A DNA stretch of 43,705 bases from Aquificaceae bacterium (GTDB lineage: Bacteria > Aquificota > Aquificia > Aquificales > Aquificaceae). Position 1 is the first letter of the stretch. Every line of letters begins with the position of its first letter. Both the position numbers and the translations under genes were made by a program. Location of the stretch: contig JANXBA010000002.1 in assembly GCA_025062075.1 (NCBI GenBank), forward strand, positions 1-43,705, given 5' to 3'. The notes beneath the pieces are model-generated. The model worked only from the letters and a program-made list of their open reading frames with translations. It was not told the origin of the DNA and did not search any database. This document shows positions 27,773-38,807 of this stretch, piece by piece.

Positions 27773-29967
27773 AGCTCTTGGAGCTCCGCCACACTACTCT
27801 CAAATAGGGTCTCGCCGTTGTTGGTCAGGGTAAACAGACCCTCTTCCCTTACCCTTCCTATCAGAAGCCAGTCAACTCCCCAGGCTTGCGCCCTCTCCCT
27901 GAGGGCTTGGGCTCTTTCTTTGTCGGTGCTCACCACCACCTGGGTAGGGCTTTCAGAAAAGAGGAAAAAGTCCAACCTGTCCTCCACGAAGAAGTTGAGC
28001 TCCAGCCCCAGGTCCGTGTCAAAAAGGCTCTCTAGCAGGCACAACAGCAGACCCCCCACCGAAACATCGTGCGCAGACTTTATCAGCCTCTGCTCTATGA
28101 GCTCCAGCAGGAGTCCGTGAAGCCTTTTCTCTTTTTCTAAGTCTACGGCGGGAACATCTCCCAACACCTTCCCGTGTATGACCTTCAGATATTCGCTACC
28201 GGCCACGGAGCGCTCCCTCTTCAGGTCGCCCAGCAGAAAGACCATGTCCCCCCTTTCCTTAAACTGGTGGTCCATGGGGCTTTTGCCCGTCAGGACGCCT
28301 ACCGCCACCACCACGGGCGTAGGATAGATGTTTCTCAACTCTTGCCTCTCCACCGTCTCGTTGTAGAGCGACACATTTCCGCTCACCACCGGCACTTGGA
28401 AAAACTCGCAGGCGTGGGCTATGCCCTCTATGGCCTTTACCAGTTGCCACATAACCTCGGGCCTGTCAGGGTTGCCAAAGTTTAGGCAGTCGGTAATGCC
28501 CAAGGGCTTGGCACCTACGCAGGCCAGATTCCGCAGGGCTTCTGCCACTATGTACTTCCCACCCTCGTAAGGGTTGAGGAAGACCATCCTACCGTTGCCC
28601 TCGCAGGTAAGTGCGATGAGCTTGTCGCTTCTGAGCTCGGGCTTTACCACCCACTTGACCCGAAGGACCGCCGCATCTCCTCCAGGCTTTAGCACCGTGT
28701 TGGTTCCCACCTGATGGTCGTACTGGCGGTATATCCACCTCTTGGAGGCCACGTTAGGAGAGGCAAGAAGCTTGTGAATGCTCTCCCGCAGGTCTTTCTC
28801 CGGTAGAGCCCTCTGGTCAAAGTCTCTCAGGGTCTTTATGTATTCGGGTTCTGCGTAGGGTTTTTCGTAAACTGGAGCTTCCTGCACTATGAGGCTTACG
28901 GGGAGCTCTGCCACCAGCTCCTCCCCCATGTAAGCCCTAAAGGTGTCTCCCTCCGTGAGCATCCCCACCACCTGTCCTTCCAAGTGGTAGTATCGGGCGA
29001 GCTCTTTGAGCCTTTCCACTTTGTCCTCTTGGAGGATAAGTAGCATCCTCTCTTGGCTTTCAGACAGGAGAATCTCGAAAGGTTCCATCCCTTGCTCTCT
29101 GAGTGCCACCCTGTGGAGCCAGAGCTCTACGCCACAGCCCGACTTGCTGGCCACCTCCGAGGCAGAGCCCGCCAGGCCTGCTGCCCCCAGGTCCTGAAGG
29201 CCTTCCACCAGACCCTCTTCCACCGCCTGCAGGACCGCCTCTATGAGCTTTTTGCCAAAGTAAGGGTCTCCCACCTGCACGTTGGGGAGCTTCTCCTGAC
29301 GGTCTTCCCCAAACTCCGCCGAGGCCATCACCGCACCGTGTATGCCGTCCCTTCCCGTAGCAGAACCCAAGAGAAACAGCAGGTTTCCCGGCTTTCCTCT
29401 GGCCCTGAGCATTCTACCCGCAGGCAGGATTCCCAGGCAGAAGGCGTTAACCAAGGGATTTGTCCTGTAGCACTCCTCAAAGTAGGTCTCCCCTGCCACC
29501 GTAGGAATGCCTACGCAGTTGCCGTAGTGGGATATGCCCCGCACTACGCCCCGCAGAATCCTTAAGTCCGGGGGTAGTCCAAAGCGCAGAGAGTCCACCA
29601 GAGCTATGGGCCTTGCCCCCATGGAGAGCACGTCCCTTATTATTCCCCCTACGCCAGTGGCAGAACCATGAAAGGGCTCTACATAGGAGGGGTGGTTGTG
29701 GCTTTCCACCTTAAAGGCCAGCCACACCTGCTGGTCCAGCTCCACCACGCCAGCGTTCTCCCCCGGCCCCTGGACTACCCAGCTGGCCTTCGTAGGAAGC
29801 TTTCTCAGGTGCACCCGCGAAGACTTGTAAGAGCAGTGCTCCGACCAAAGAGCTCCCAAGATGCCGAGCTCTACAAGGTTTGGCTCTCTCTGGAGCCTTT
29901 GCGCTATTTTCTCGTACTCTTCGCTTTTTAGTCCGTAGAGCTCGTAAGCCCTTTCCATGAATACCAT
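27742..29967 (-). CDS. purL: Phosphoribosylformylglycinamidine synthase subunit PurL
   Basis: ALWSEHCSYKSSRVHLRKLP; VESHNHPSYVEPFHGSATGVGGIIRDVLSMGARP; small-type PurL working with PurS/PurQ; start may be 29958 (MERAYELYG). Confidence 0.97.
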   Translation of the reverse strand: MVFMERAYELYGLKSEEYEKIAQRLQREPNLVELGILGALWSEHCSYKSSRVHLRKLPTKASWVVQGPGENAGVVELDQQVWLAFKVESHNHPSYVEPFHGSATGVGGIIRDVLSMGARPIALVDSLRFGLPPDLRILRGVVRGISHYGNCVGIPTVAGETYFEECYRTNPLVNAFCLGILPAGRMLRARGKPGNLLFLLGSATGRDGIHGAVMASAEFGEDRQEKLPNVQVGDPYFGKKLIEAVLQAVEEGLVEGLQDLGAAGLAGSASEVASKSGCGVELWLHRVALREQGMEPFEILLSESQERMLLILQEDKVERLKELARYYHLEGQVVGMLTEGDTFRAYMGEELVAELPVSLIVQEAPVYEKPYAEPEYIKTLRDFDQRALPEKDLRESIHKLLASPNVASKRWIYRQYDHQVGTNTVLKPGGDAAVLRVKWVVKPELRSDKLIALTCEGNGRMVFLNPYEGGKYIVAEALRNLACVGAKPLGITDCLNFGNPDRPEVMWQLVKAIEGIAHACEFFQVPVVSGNVSLYNETVERQELRNIYPTPVVVAVGVLTGKSPMDHQFKERGDMVFLLGDLKRERSVAGSEYLKVIHGKVLGDVPAVDLEKEKRLHGLLLELIEQRLIKSAHDVSVGGLLLCLLESLFDTDLGLELNFFVEDRLDFFLFSESPTQVVVSTDKERAQALRERAQAWGVDWLLIGRVREEGLFTLTNNGETLFESSVAELQELWESPLRGLL

Positions 29968-29994
29968 ATTTTAGCCCAAGTATAATAGGAGTCC

Positions 29995-31128
29995 GTGGCA
30001 GGCTGGCTTCTGCTCCTGTTTGGTCTGGGCCTTTCCTTTGCGTTGGACGTAGTTGGCCTGAGTGCGCAGTCTTATGCCCGCATCGAACACATGAAAAGAG
30101 TAGAGCACTTCCCACCCGTAGTGGAAGGGGCAAAGGTAAGGAGCTGGATTACCGAAGACCAGCCACCGAAGGGAGAGCTCTTCATAGATGGAGAAAGGCT
30201 AAAAGAGAGCGACCTGCGCAAGCTGAGGGAAGAGGCCAACCTCGAAGCCATAGGAGAGGTCGTCTCTGTGAGTTACGGCTGGACGCTCAGGCGGACCAAC
30301 ATGCGCCTTTATCCTTCTGACGCAACCATCCACAAGGGAAACCCGCGCATCGACTACAACCAGTACACTCTGGTAGAGCCTTTCACGCCCTTGGCGGTTC
30401 TCCATACCTCTCGAAGCGGTAAGTGGCTCTACGTGCAAGCCCCATATATGCGCGGTTGGCTAAAGAGAGAGGATGTTTACTTGGCAAGCAGGGAGAAACT
30501 CCTCGAAAACTTAAGCCTTCCCTTTTTAGTGGTAGCCAAGGGGAGGGTGGAGGTGGGTGGCTTCGTCTTCGGGCTGGGTGCGCGCATACCCTACTTGGAA
30601 AAAAAGAGGGACGCATACAGACTTCTCCTGCCGGACCTCTCCAGCCTCTGGGTAAAAAGACAAGAGGGACTGGTGGAAGGTTATCTGCCCTTCAGCGAAG
30701 ACAGGGCTAGGTATATACTGGAAGAGCTCTTGGGGACGCCCTACGACTGGGGAGGTAAGGAAGGCAGGTGGGACTGCTCTTCGTTGGTGCAGAGCCTTTT
30801 CTGGGTCTTTGGTGCGGAGCTCCCGAGAAACTCCGCCCAGCAGGCAAGAGTGGGCAGGGTGGTGGCCACAAACTTCTCCTCTTACGAGGAGCTCCGAAGC
30901 CTTTTGGAGAAACTCCCCCCTTTTAGGACTCTCCTTTTCATGAGGGGGCATGTGATGATTTACGGCGGTATAGAGGGAGGGGATGTGGTAGTCTATCACT
31001 CGGTGCATCGCATGACCCGGGAGGACCGCACCCAGTGGCACATAAACGCAGTGGCAAAGAACTACTTGGAAAGGGACAGACTCAGAAACCTACACAGGGC
31101 CATAGTGAGCGTGAACCTGCTGGAGTAG
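29995..31128 (+). CDS. SH3 / NlpC/P60 (C40) cell-wall peptidase
   Basis: GTPYDWGGKEGRWDCSSLVQSLFWVFG (catalytic Cys), RGHVMIYGG (His), SH3-like N-terminal region, signal peptide. Confidence 0.88.
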   Translation: MAGWLLLLFGLGLSFALDVVGLSAQSYARIEHMKRVEHFPPVVEGAKVRSWITEDQPPKGELFIDGERLKESDLRKLREEANLEAIGEVVSVSYGWTLRRTNMRLYPSDATIHKGNPRIDYNQYTLVEPFTPLAVLHTSRSGKWLYVQAPYMRGWLKREDVYLASREKLLENLSLPFLVVAKGRVEVGGFVFGLGARIPYLEKKRDAYRLLLPDLSSLWVKRQEGLVEGYLPFSEDRARYILEELLGTPYDWGGKEGRWDCSSLVQSLFWVFGAELPRNSAQQARVGRVVATNFSSYEELRSLLEKLPPFRTLLFMRGHVMIYGGIEGGDVVVYHSVHRMTREDRTQWHINAVAKNYLERDRLRNLHRAIVSVNLLE

Positions 31129-31132
31129 AGCT

Positions 31133-31975
31133 TCAGGCCAGCGTCTCCATGTAGAGTTTTGCAACCCTTTGGGCGAGAGTGTTCATCCTCCTTATGTACC
31201 TTGCCCTCTCCTGTACGGAGAGGACGCCCCGGGCGTCTAAGAGGTTAAAAGTGTGAGAGCACTTGAGCAGGTAGTCGTAGGCAGGTAGAACCAGCCCCTC
31301 TTCCAAGAGCCTCTTGGTCTCCTCCTCGTAAAGCTCGTAGAGTTTGAAGAGCTTGTCGGGCTCGGACTTTTCAAAGTTGTACAGGCTCCACTGGTACTCG
31401 GAGACCTTAAAAACCTCACCGTAGGTGAGCCACTCGTTCCACTTTATGTCAAAGACGCTGTCCACGTCCTGCAGGTACATGGCTATACGCTCAAGCCCGT
31501 AGGTTATCTCCACCGAAATCTCCTCCAAGTCCATACCGCCCGCCTGCTGAAAGTAGGTAAACTGCGTTATCTCCATCCCGTCCAGCCAGACCTCCCAGCC
31601 TAAGCCCCAGGCACCCAGCGTAGGAGACTCCCAGTCGTCCTCCACGAACCTGATGTCGTGCTCCTCAGGCTTTATACCCAGAGCTCTCAGGCTCTCCAAG
31701 TAGAGCTCCTGGGAGTCAGAAGGGGCGGGCTTTAGAATCACCTGAAACTGGAAGTAGTGCTGAAGGCGGTTTGGATTCTCTCCGTACCTGCCGTCCTTGG
31801 GTCTTCGGGAGGGCTCCACGTAGGCCACGTTCCAAGGCCTTTTGCCGAGGACCTTCAGGAAGGTGGCAGGGTTCATCGTCCCGGCGCCCGTCTCTATGTC
31901 GTAGGGTTGCCAAAGGGCACAGCCCCTGTCCGCCCAGAACCTCTGCAGGGTCATGATAATGTCCTGAAAGTACAT
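31133..31975 (-). CDS. glyQ: Glycyl-tRNA synthetase alpha subunit
   Basis: [44 protein letters not shown]; true start at 31975 rather than 32035. Confidence 0.97.
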   Translation of the reverse strand: MYFQDIIMTLQRFWADRGCALWQPYDIETGAGTMNPATFLKVLGKRPWNVAYVEPSRRPKDGRYGENPNRLQHYFQFQVILKPAPSDSQELYLESLRALGIKPEEHDIRFVEDDWESPTLGAWGLGWEVWLDGMEITQFTYFQQAGGMDLEEISVEITYGLERIAMYLQDVDSVFDIKWNEWLTYGEVFKVSEYQWSLYNFEKSEPDKLFKLYELYEEETKRLLEEGLVLPAYDYLLKCSHTFNLLDARGVLSVQERARYIRRMNTLAQRVAKLYMETLA

Positions 31976-32033
31976 AACACTTTTATAACACCGCAAAGTG
32001 CCACAGGTCAAGCTGTGCCTGTATACTATAAGC

Positions 32034-32951
32034 ATGAGACACCTGAAGCTCTTTCTTTTGTTGGTGTTTCTCTCCTTTGCCCTCTCTCCTGAGATGAGGC
32101 TAAGGAGGGTGCAAAAAGACGTCTATATGGTCCGAGGAATAGACAGTATGCCCTCGGTGGAAAACAGGGGGTTTACCTCCAACGCCTTCGGCGTGCTCAC
32201 TTCTGAAGGTTGGGTGGTGGTGGACGCCCTGTCCACGCCAGAGCTCTCCCGAGAGTTCGTGAAAAATCTCATGAGAGTAAAAAGAGCTCCTGTAAAGTAC
32301 GCCCTTATAACCCACTACCACCTCGACCACTGGTACGGTGCAAAAACCTACAAGGAGCTCGGTGCGAAGGTGGTTGCCCACAGAAACCTGCTGGAAGTCT
32401 ACCGGTCCGGCGAAGCCCATAGGATTTTAGAAGTCAACAGACAAAGGTTTGGAACTCTCCTTAAAAGCGTGGAGTTAGTGCCTCCAGACCTCGTGGTGGA
32501 CGAGCGTATGCTCCTGCAGGTAGGCGACAAAAGGTTTGAAATAATAGCCCTTCCTCCCGCCCACACGGACAACGACCTTCTTGTCTACATGCCCAAGGAG
32601 GGCATAGTTTTCGTAGGAGACTTGGTGATGAAAGACCGCATACCCTTCATGGGCGACCAGGGTGCGAGCTCTAAAGGACTCCTGCAGGCACTTCAGAAAG
32701 TAAAGGAGCTCAGACCGAGAGTAATACTGGGAGGTCATAACGAACCTATGGACCTGTCTGCGGTGGACTTCACCGTCGGCTACGTGCAGTTTCTGAGAGA
32801 GAACATAAGGAAGCTGAAAGAGCAGGGCAAAAGCATAGAGGAGATAAAGGGAGCTCTAAAAACCAACCCGTACAGCAAGTATGTGATGTACGAGACCTTT
32901 CACAATATCAACGTTTTCAGAGTGGATGCGGAGTTAGAGATGGAGGAGTAG
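32034..32951 (+). CDS. Metallo-beta-lactamase-fold hydrolase, exported
   Basis: [54 protein letters not shown]-terminal signal sequence from ATG 32034. Confidence 0.9.
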   Translation: MRHLKLFLLLVFLSFALSPEMRLRRVQKDVYMVRGIDSMPSVENRGFTSNAFGVLTSEGWVVVDALSTPELSREFVKNLMRVKRAPVKYALITHYHLDHWYGAKTYKELGAKVVAHRNLLEVYRSGEAHRILEVNRQRFGTLLKSVELVPPDLVVDERMLLQVGDKRFEIIALPPAHTDNDLLVYMPKEGIVFVGDLVMKDRIPFMGDQGASSKGLLQALQKVKELRPRVILGGHNEPMDLSAVDFTVGYVQFLRENIRKLKEQGKSIEEIKGALKTNPYSKYVMYETFHNINVFRVDAELEMEE

Positions 32952-34220
32952 ATGAAGGTAGGCGTCATAAGCTTGGGCTGTGCCAAGAACTTGGTGGACA
33001 CAGAACGCCTGCTGGGTAGGTTAAAGGCAGGCGGGGCTAAGCTGGTAAAAGACCCAAAAAAGGCGGACATAATCGTGATAAACACCTGCGGTTTCATAGA
33101 GCCTGCCAAGGTGGAGGCTATACAGACCATCTTAGAGTTTGCGGAGAAGAAAAAGGTCATAGTCATGGGCTGTCTGGTTCAAAGGTACAAGGAGGAGCTC
33201 CAGAGGGAGGTGCCCGAGGTTATGGCTTACTTTGGTACGGAGAGCTGGGAGCAGGTGGCGGACTTCCTCGGCCTGAAAAAAGTAGAAAGCGTCCAGAGAG
33301 TTCTCACCACCCCAAAGTCCTACACATACCTGAAGATTTCCGAGGGCTGTAACAGGCTTTGCTCTTTCTGTGCCATTCCCCTCATGAGGGGCAAGCACCG
33401 CTCCAGACCCGTGGAAGAGATACTCCAGGAGGCCCAGTACTTGGCAGGTCAAGGCGTAAAGGAGCTCTGTCTGGTCTCCCAAGACACCACCTACTACGGC
33501 AGAGACCTTTACGGTAAGGGCTATCTGGTCAAGCTCCTCCAACAGCTTGAGAAGATAGAGGGCGTAAGGTGGATAAGACTTCTCTACCTCTACCCTACGG
33601 AGGTGGGGCAGGAACTCTTGGACCACATCGCCAGCTCAGAAAAGACCCTTCCCTACTTTGACGTGCCGTTACAGCACGTGTCTTCAAAGGTTTTAAAGAG
33701 CATGAGAAGGGGCTACGACGAGACCTTTGTGAGAAAGCTTGTAGAGCACATCAGAAAAACCCTACCCTATGCGGTCCTGCGCACCACCTTTATAGTGGGC
33801 TACCCTGAGGAGGGAGAGGAAGACTACAAAAGGCTGAAAGACTTCGTGCTTGAAGGGCACTTCCACTGGCTTGGGGTGTTCTGCTACTCTCAGGAAGAGG
33901 GCACGCACGCCTACAGCCTTGGTGACCCGATAGGAAAGGAAGAGAAAGAAACAAGAAGGGAAGAGCTCCTCAGTGTCCAGGAGGAGATAACGAAGAAGAA
34001 AAACGAAGAGCTCTTGGGTAAAGAGCTCGACCTTCTCGTGGACGGCTTTGACGAGGAGTTTGGATACGTGCCGGTGGGCAGGATATACGCACAGGCACCG
34101 GAGGTGGACGGTGTTACGTACGTAGAAACGGAGAAGGGCCTAGAACCCGGCGACATGATAAAGGTAAGAATAAATCAGGTGGGAGGATATGACCTGGGGT
34201 GCACAGACATTACCCTTTGA
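32952..34220 (+). CDS. rimO: Ribosomal protein uS12 methylthiotransferase
   Basis: VGVISLGCAKNLVDTERLLG; radical-SAM CNRLCSFCAIPLMRGKHRSR; TRAM-like C-terminus. Confidence 0.96.
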   Translation: MKVGVISLGCAKNLVDTERLLGRLKAGGAKLVKDPKKADIIVINTCGFIEPAKVEAIQTILEFAEKKKVIVMGCLVQRYKEELQREVPEVMAYFGTESWEQVADFLGLKKVESVQRVLTTPKSYTYLKISEGCNRLCSFCAIPLMRGKHRSRPVEEILQEAQYLAGQGVKELCLVSQDTTYYGRDLYGKGYLVKLLQQLEKIEGVRWIRLLYLYPTEVGQELLDHIASSEKTLPYFDVPLQHVSSKVLKSMRRGYDETFVRKLVEHIRKTLPYAVLRTTFIVGYPEEGEEDYKRLKDFVLEGHFHWLGVFCYSQEEGTHAYSLGDPIGKEEKETRREELLSVQEEITKKKNEELLGKELDLLVDGFDEEFGYVPVGRIYAQAPEVDGVTYVETEKGLEPGDMIKVRINQVGGYDLGCTDITL

Positions 34221-35304
34221 GCTTTGGGCGGTCTTACTCGCTTTGATAGCGTTCCTGGTTGCCTATAGCTTATACGAACACATAAGACAAAGGCTTGACT
34301 TCTACCGGGCTCTTGGTGCAAAGATAGTGGGCTATCACCAGCTCATAAACCCGAAGGCGGAGGTTTACTTGGCGGGGCGGAGGTTTGAAATCTTTACCTC
34401 CGGTCCGAAGGGTTTGCACAGTCTAAAAATAAAAACCCAAGTAGAGCCTCTGGGCTACCTGAGCCTCAGAAAGAGGGACTTCTTGGACAGGCTCACCTTT
34501 CAGAAGGACTACGAGGGTCTGTCTTTGGAGTGCGAGGACGAGGAGTGGGCTTATAAACTCTTAGGGCAGGGAGAGTTTAAGAGCTTGATGGCGAGACTTT
34601 TCTCAGAGGCGGGGGCTGACTTTCTTGAGATAAGAGGTAGGGAGGTCTTGGCGGGTTGGTACATAAAGGGGTCTCCAAGGGGTGTGGGCGAAGACAGAGT
34701 TGCGGAGGGCTTGGAAGTTCTAAAGCGCATGTCAGAAACTCTGAAAGGTTTTCCCTCCGCGCAGATATACAAGGCAAACCTCAGAGACTGGATGAGCTTT
34801 AGACTACCTTTGATTGTTGGAGCTCTGGGAACCGCCTCTGGCGTGGCCGGGGGTTTCTACAGGTACAAGCCCCTATGCCTTGCTGAGATGCTTTTGGTGG
34901 GCCTTCTCGTGCTTTCACCCTTTGTTTTTCTTTACCTGACCCTTTCCCTGCTTTTGGCGGGACACGGGACGACAAAGCAGGGGCTTGCGCTGAAGACTTT
35001 ATTTTTCTGCCTTGTGTCTTCCTTTTTTCTGTCTTTGTTTTTCCTTCCCTACGTAAACGGCAGGTTTGACAGCTCCGAGCCTGTTCAAAAGTTAGACAGG
35101 GTCGCATCAAAACAGCGTGGCTTCAGGCACGGACCGAGGGTTGTTTTAGAAGATTTTCACAGACGAAGATGGTTGTGCGAGGGTTTTACAGTGTCCGAGG
35201 AGTTTTACAGGAAGGTTTACAAGGGTGCTGAGGTAGAATACTGGACGAAGAGAGGTCTCCTTGGCGTGGAGTGGCTCTACAGAGGTCTAAGGCTTGCGGA
35301 GTAG
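34189..35304 (+). CDS. Hypothetical multi-TM membrane protein (371 aa)
   Basis: N-terminal TM plus a C-terminal-half cluster of hydrophobic segments; start overlaps the rimO 3' end; no family recognised. Confidence 0.7.
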   Translation: MTWGAQTLPFELWAVLLALIAFLVAYSLYEHIRQRLDFYRALGAKIVGYHQLINPKAEVYLAGRRFEIFTSGPKGLHSLKIKTQVEPLGYLSLRKRDFLDRLTFQKDYEGLSLECEDEEWAYKLLGQGEFKSLMARLFSEAGADFLEIRGREVLAGWYIKGSPRGVGEDRVAEGLEVLKRMSETLKGFPSAQIYKANLRDWMSFRLPLIVGALGTASGVAGGFYRYKPLCLAEMLLVGLLVLSPFVFLYLTLSLLLAGHGTTKQGLALKTLFFCLVSSFFLSLFFLPYVNGRFDSSEPVQKLDRVASKQRGFRHGPRVVLEDFHRRRWLCEGFTVSEEFYRKVYKGAEVEYWTKRGLLGVEWLYRGLRLAE

Positions 35305-35308
35305 ATAG

Positions 35309-35953
35309 ATGAAGAAGGTGGGCAACTACCTACTCTACACGGCCCCTGAGCCAGAGGAGGGGCTCGGCAGGTTCTTCAAAAGTCTGTTAAGGGTGTTTTT
35401 AAAAAGGGAGAGAGTTTGCCACGTTGCCCTGGCAGGCGGGAGGACTCCTGTAGAGTTCTACCGCAGGCTCTCCGGCGAGAGACTCCCTTGGGACAAGCTC
35501 AGGTTTTATCTGAGCGACGAGCGGTATGTCCCCCTGCACTCAGAACTCAGCAACTACAGGATGCTAAGGGAGTCTTTGGGCAACAAGGCGAAGATTGTCT
35601 TTTTTAAGACGGAGATGCCACCGGAGGAGTGTGCCATGGACTACAGCCTGCAACTCCCAGAGAGGTTGCACATAGCCCTCTTAGGCGTAGGTGCGGACGG
35701 ACACACCGCCTCCCTGTTTCCCGGCGTAGAGTGTCAGGAAGTGACAGAAAAGGTCTGTCTGAGCAGTTCTCCGGACGGTCTTTTAAGACTGTCCTTGACG
35801 CAGAGCTACCTAAACCTTTCCTGCGTAGTTCTATTCTTCCTAAAGGGCGAGGAAAAGAGGGGCGTTCTTGAGGCCATGCTCCGAGGAGAACCCTTGCCCG
35901 CCACAAGGGTGAGAGGACAGCTCCGCACCTACCTCTTTACCGACCTTCTATAA
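35309..35953 (+). CDS. pgl: 6-phosphogluconolactonase
   Basis: VALAGGRTPVEFYRRLSGERLPWDKLRFYLSDERYVPLHSELSNYRM; LLGVGADGHTASLFPG. Confidence 0.94.
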   Translation: MKKVGNYLLYTAPEPEEGLGRFFKSLLRVFLKRERVCHVALAGGRTPVEFYRRLSGERLPWDKLRFYLSDERYVPLHSELSNYRMLRESLGNKAKIVFFKTEMPPEECAMDYSLQLPERLHIALLGVGADGHTASLFPGVECQEVTEKVCLSSSPDGLLRLSLTQSYLNLSCVVLFFLKGEEKRGVLEAMLRGEPLPATRVRGQLRTYLFTDLL

Positions 35954-35961
35954 TCTTATCT

Positions 35962-37299
35962 ATGGAGACCCACATCCTGCTGGTGGAGGACGAAAAGTCT
36001 ATAAGGGACACTCTCAGAAGCCTTCTGCAGGAGGAGGGCTACAGGGTCTCCACCGCGGATTCTATAAAGGCTATGAAGCAGATGGTGGAGAGAGACCACT
36101 TTCACTGCGTTCTCCTTGACCTTTGGCTTCCTGACGGCAACGGCCTGGAGTACATACCTTACCTAAGGGAAAACCTACCGGGCTCCGCCATAGTGGTCAT
36201 AACCGGCCACGGCAGGACGGAGCAGGCGGTGAGAGCCATAAAGGAGGGAGCCTACGACTTTATAGAAAAACCCTTCTCCATAGACCGCCTACTCACCACC
36301 GTGGAGAAGTCCCTAAAGGACACCATAAGAAGCAAAAAGACCTCTCAGGAAGACCCCATATTGGGAATTAGCAAACAGATAAGCCAGCTAAAGGAACTCC
36401 TTCAAAAAGTGGCCAAGACGCAGGTGAGCGTGCTCTTTACTGGGGAGAGTGGCACCGGCAAAGAGCTCTTTGCCAGAAGACTGCACGAGCTCTCAGACCG
36501 CTCTCACGGCCCTTTTGTGGACATAAACTGTGCAGGTCTTCCCGAGGAGCTGGTGGAGGCGGAGCTCTTCGGCTACGAGAAGGGGGCTTTCCCCTCCGCC
36601 ACCCAGAGAAAGCTGGGCAAGTTGGAGCTGGCTCACGGTGGCACTCTCTTCCTGGACGAGGTCTCCGAACTCAGCCCAAAGGCTCAGGCAAAACTGCTCA
36701 GGGTCATAGAGACCAGAGAGTTTACCAGACTTGGTGGCGTGCAGAACATAAGGTCTGACTTTAGGCTGGTGTGCGCCTCTAACAAGGACCTAAAGGCGGA
36801 GGTAGAAAAGGGCAGGTTCAGGGAGGACCTCTACCACCGCATCTCCGCCCTCGTCATACATATACCACCGCTCAGAGAACGCAGGGAGGACATCCTTTAC
36901 CTTGCGGAGCACTTCTTAGACCTGTTTTTGAAAAAGCACGGCAAGCCTCCCAAGTACATGACGGAGGAGGCAAAAAAGCTCCTGCTTACCTACCAGTGGA
37001 AGGGAAACGTGCGCGAGCTTAAAAATCTCATGGAGAGGTTGGCAATGCTACACGAGGGGGTCCAGATAGGGGAGAAGGACCTGAGGCACCTGCTGGGCTT
37101 TAGCCACGAGCCTACGGACGTTCTCTCCCTCTTGGAGGAGAAAAGTCTCAAGCAGGCAAAGCAAAACTTTGAGAAGCTGTTCATAGAGAGAAAGCTCAGG
37201 GAGAACGGCTACGACCTGAAAAGAACCGCAGAGGTCATAGGCATAGACCTTTCCAACCTTTACAGAAAGATAAGACACTACGAGATAGAAGTGCCCTGA
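35962..37299 (+). CDS. NtrC-family response regulator (receiver, AAA+, Fis-type HTH)
   Basis: Receiver HILLVEDEKSIRDTL/LLDLWLPDGNG; Walker A GESGTGKELFARRLH; GTLFLDEVSEL; HTH LKRTAEVIGIDLSNLYRKI; GAFTGA position reads GAFPSA. Confidence 0.94.
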   Translation: METHILLVEDEKSIRDTLRSLLQEEGYRVSTADSIKAMKQMVERDHFHCVLLDLWLPDGNGLEYIPYLRENLPGSAIVVITGHGRTEQAVRAIKEGAYDFIEKPFSIDRLLTTVEKSLKDTIRSKKTSQEDPILGISKQISQLKELLQKVAKTQVSVLFTGESGTGKELFARRLHELSDRSHGPFVDINCAGLPEELVEAELFGYEKGAFPSATQRKLGKLELAHGGTLFLDEVSELSPKAQAKLLRVIETREFTRLGGVQNIRSDFRLVCASNKDLKAEVEKGRFREDLYHRISALVIHIPPLRERREDILYLAEHFLDLFLKKHGKPPKYMTEEAKKLLLTYQWKGNVRELKNLMERLAMLHEGVQIGEKDLRHLLGFSHEPTDVLSLLEEKSLKQAKQNFEKLFIERKLRENGYDLKRTAEVIGIDLSNLYRKIRHYEIEVP

Positions 37300-37321
37300 G
37301 GCGAGAGTTCTTATAATTTAA

Positions 37322-38803
<1,482 letters not shown>

Positions 38804-38807
38804 AACT

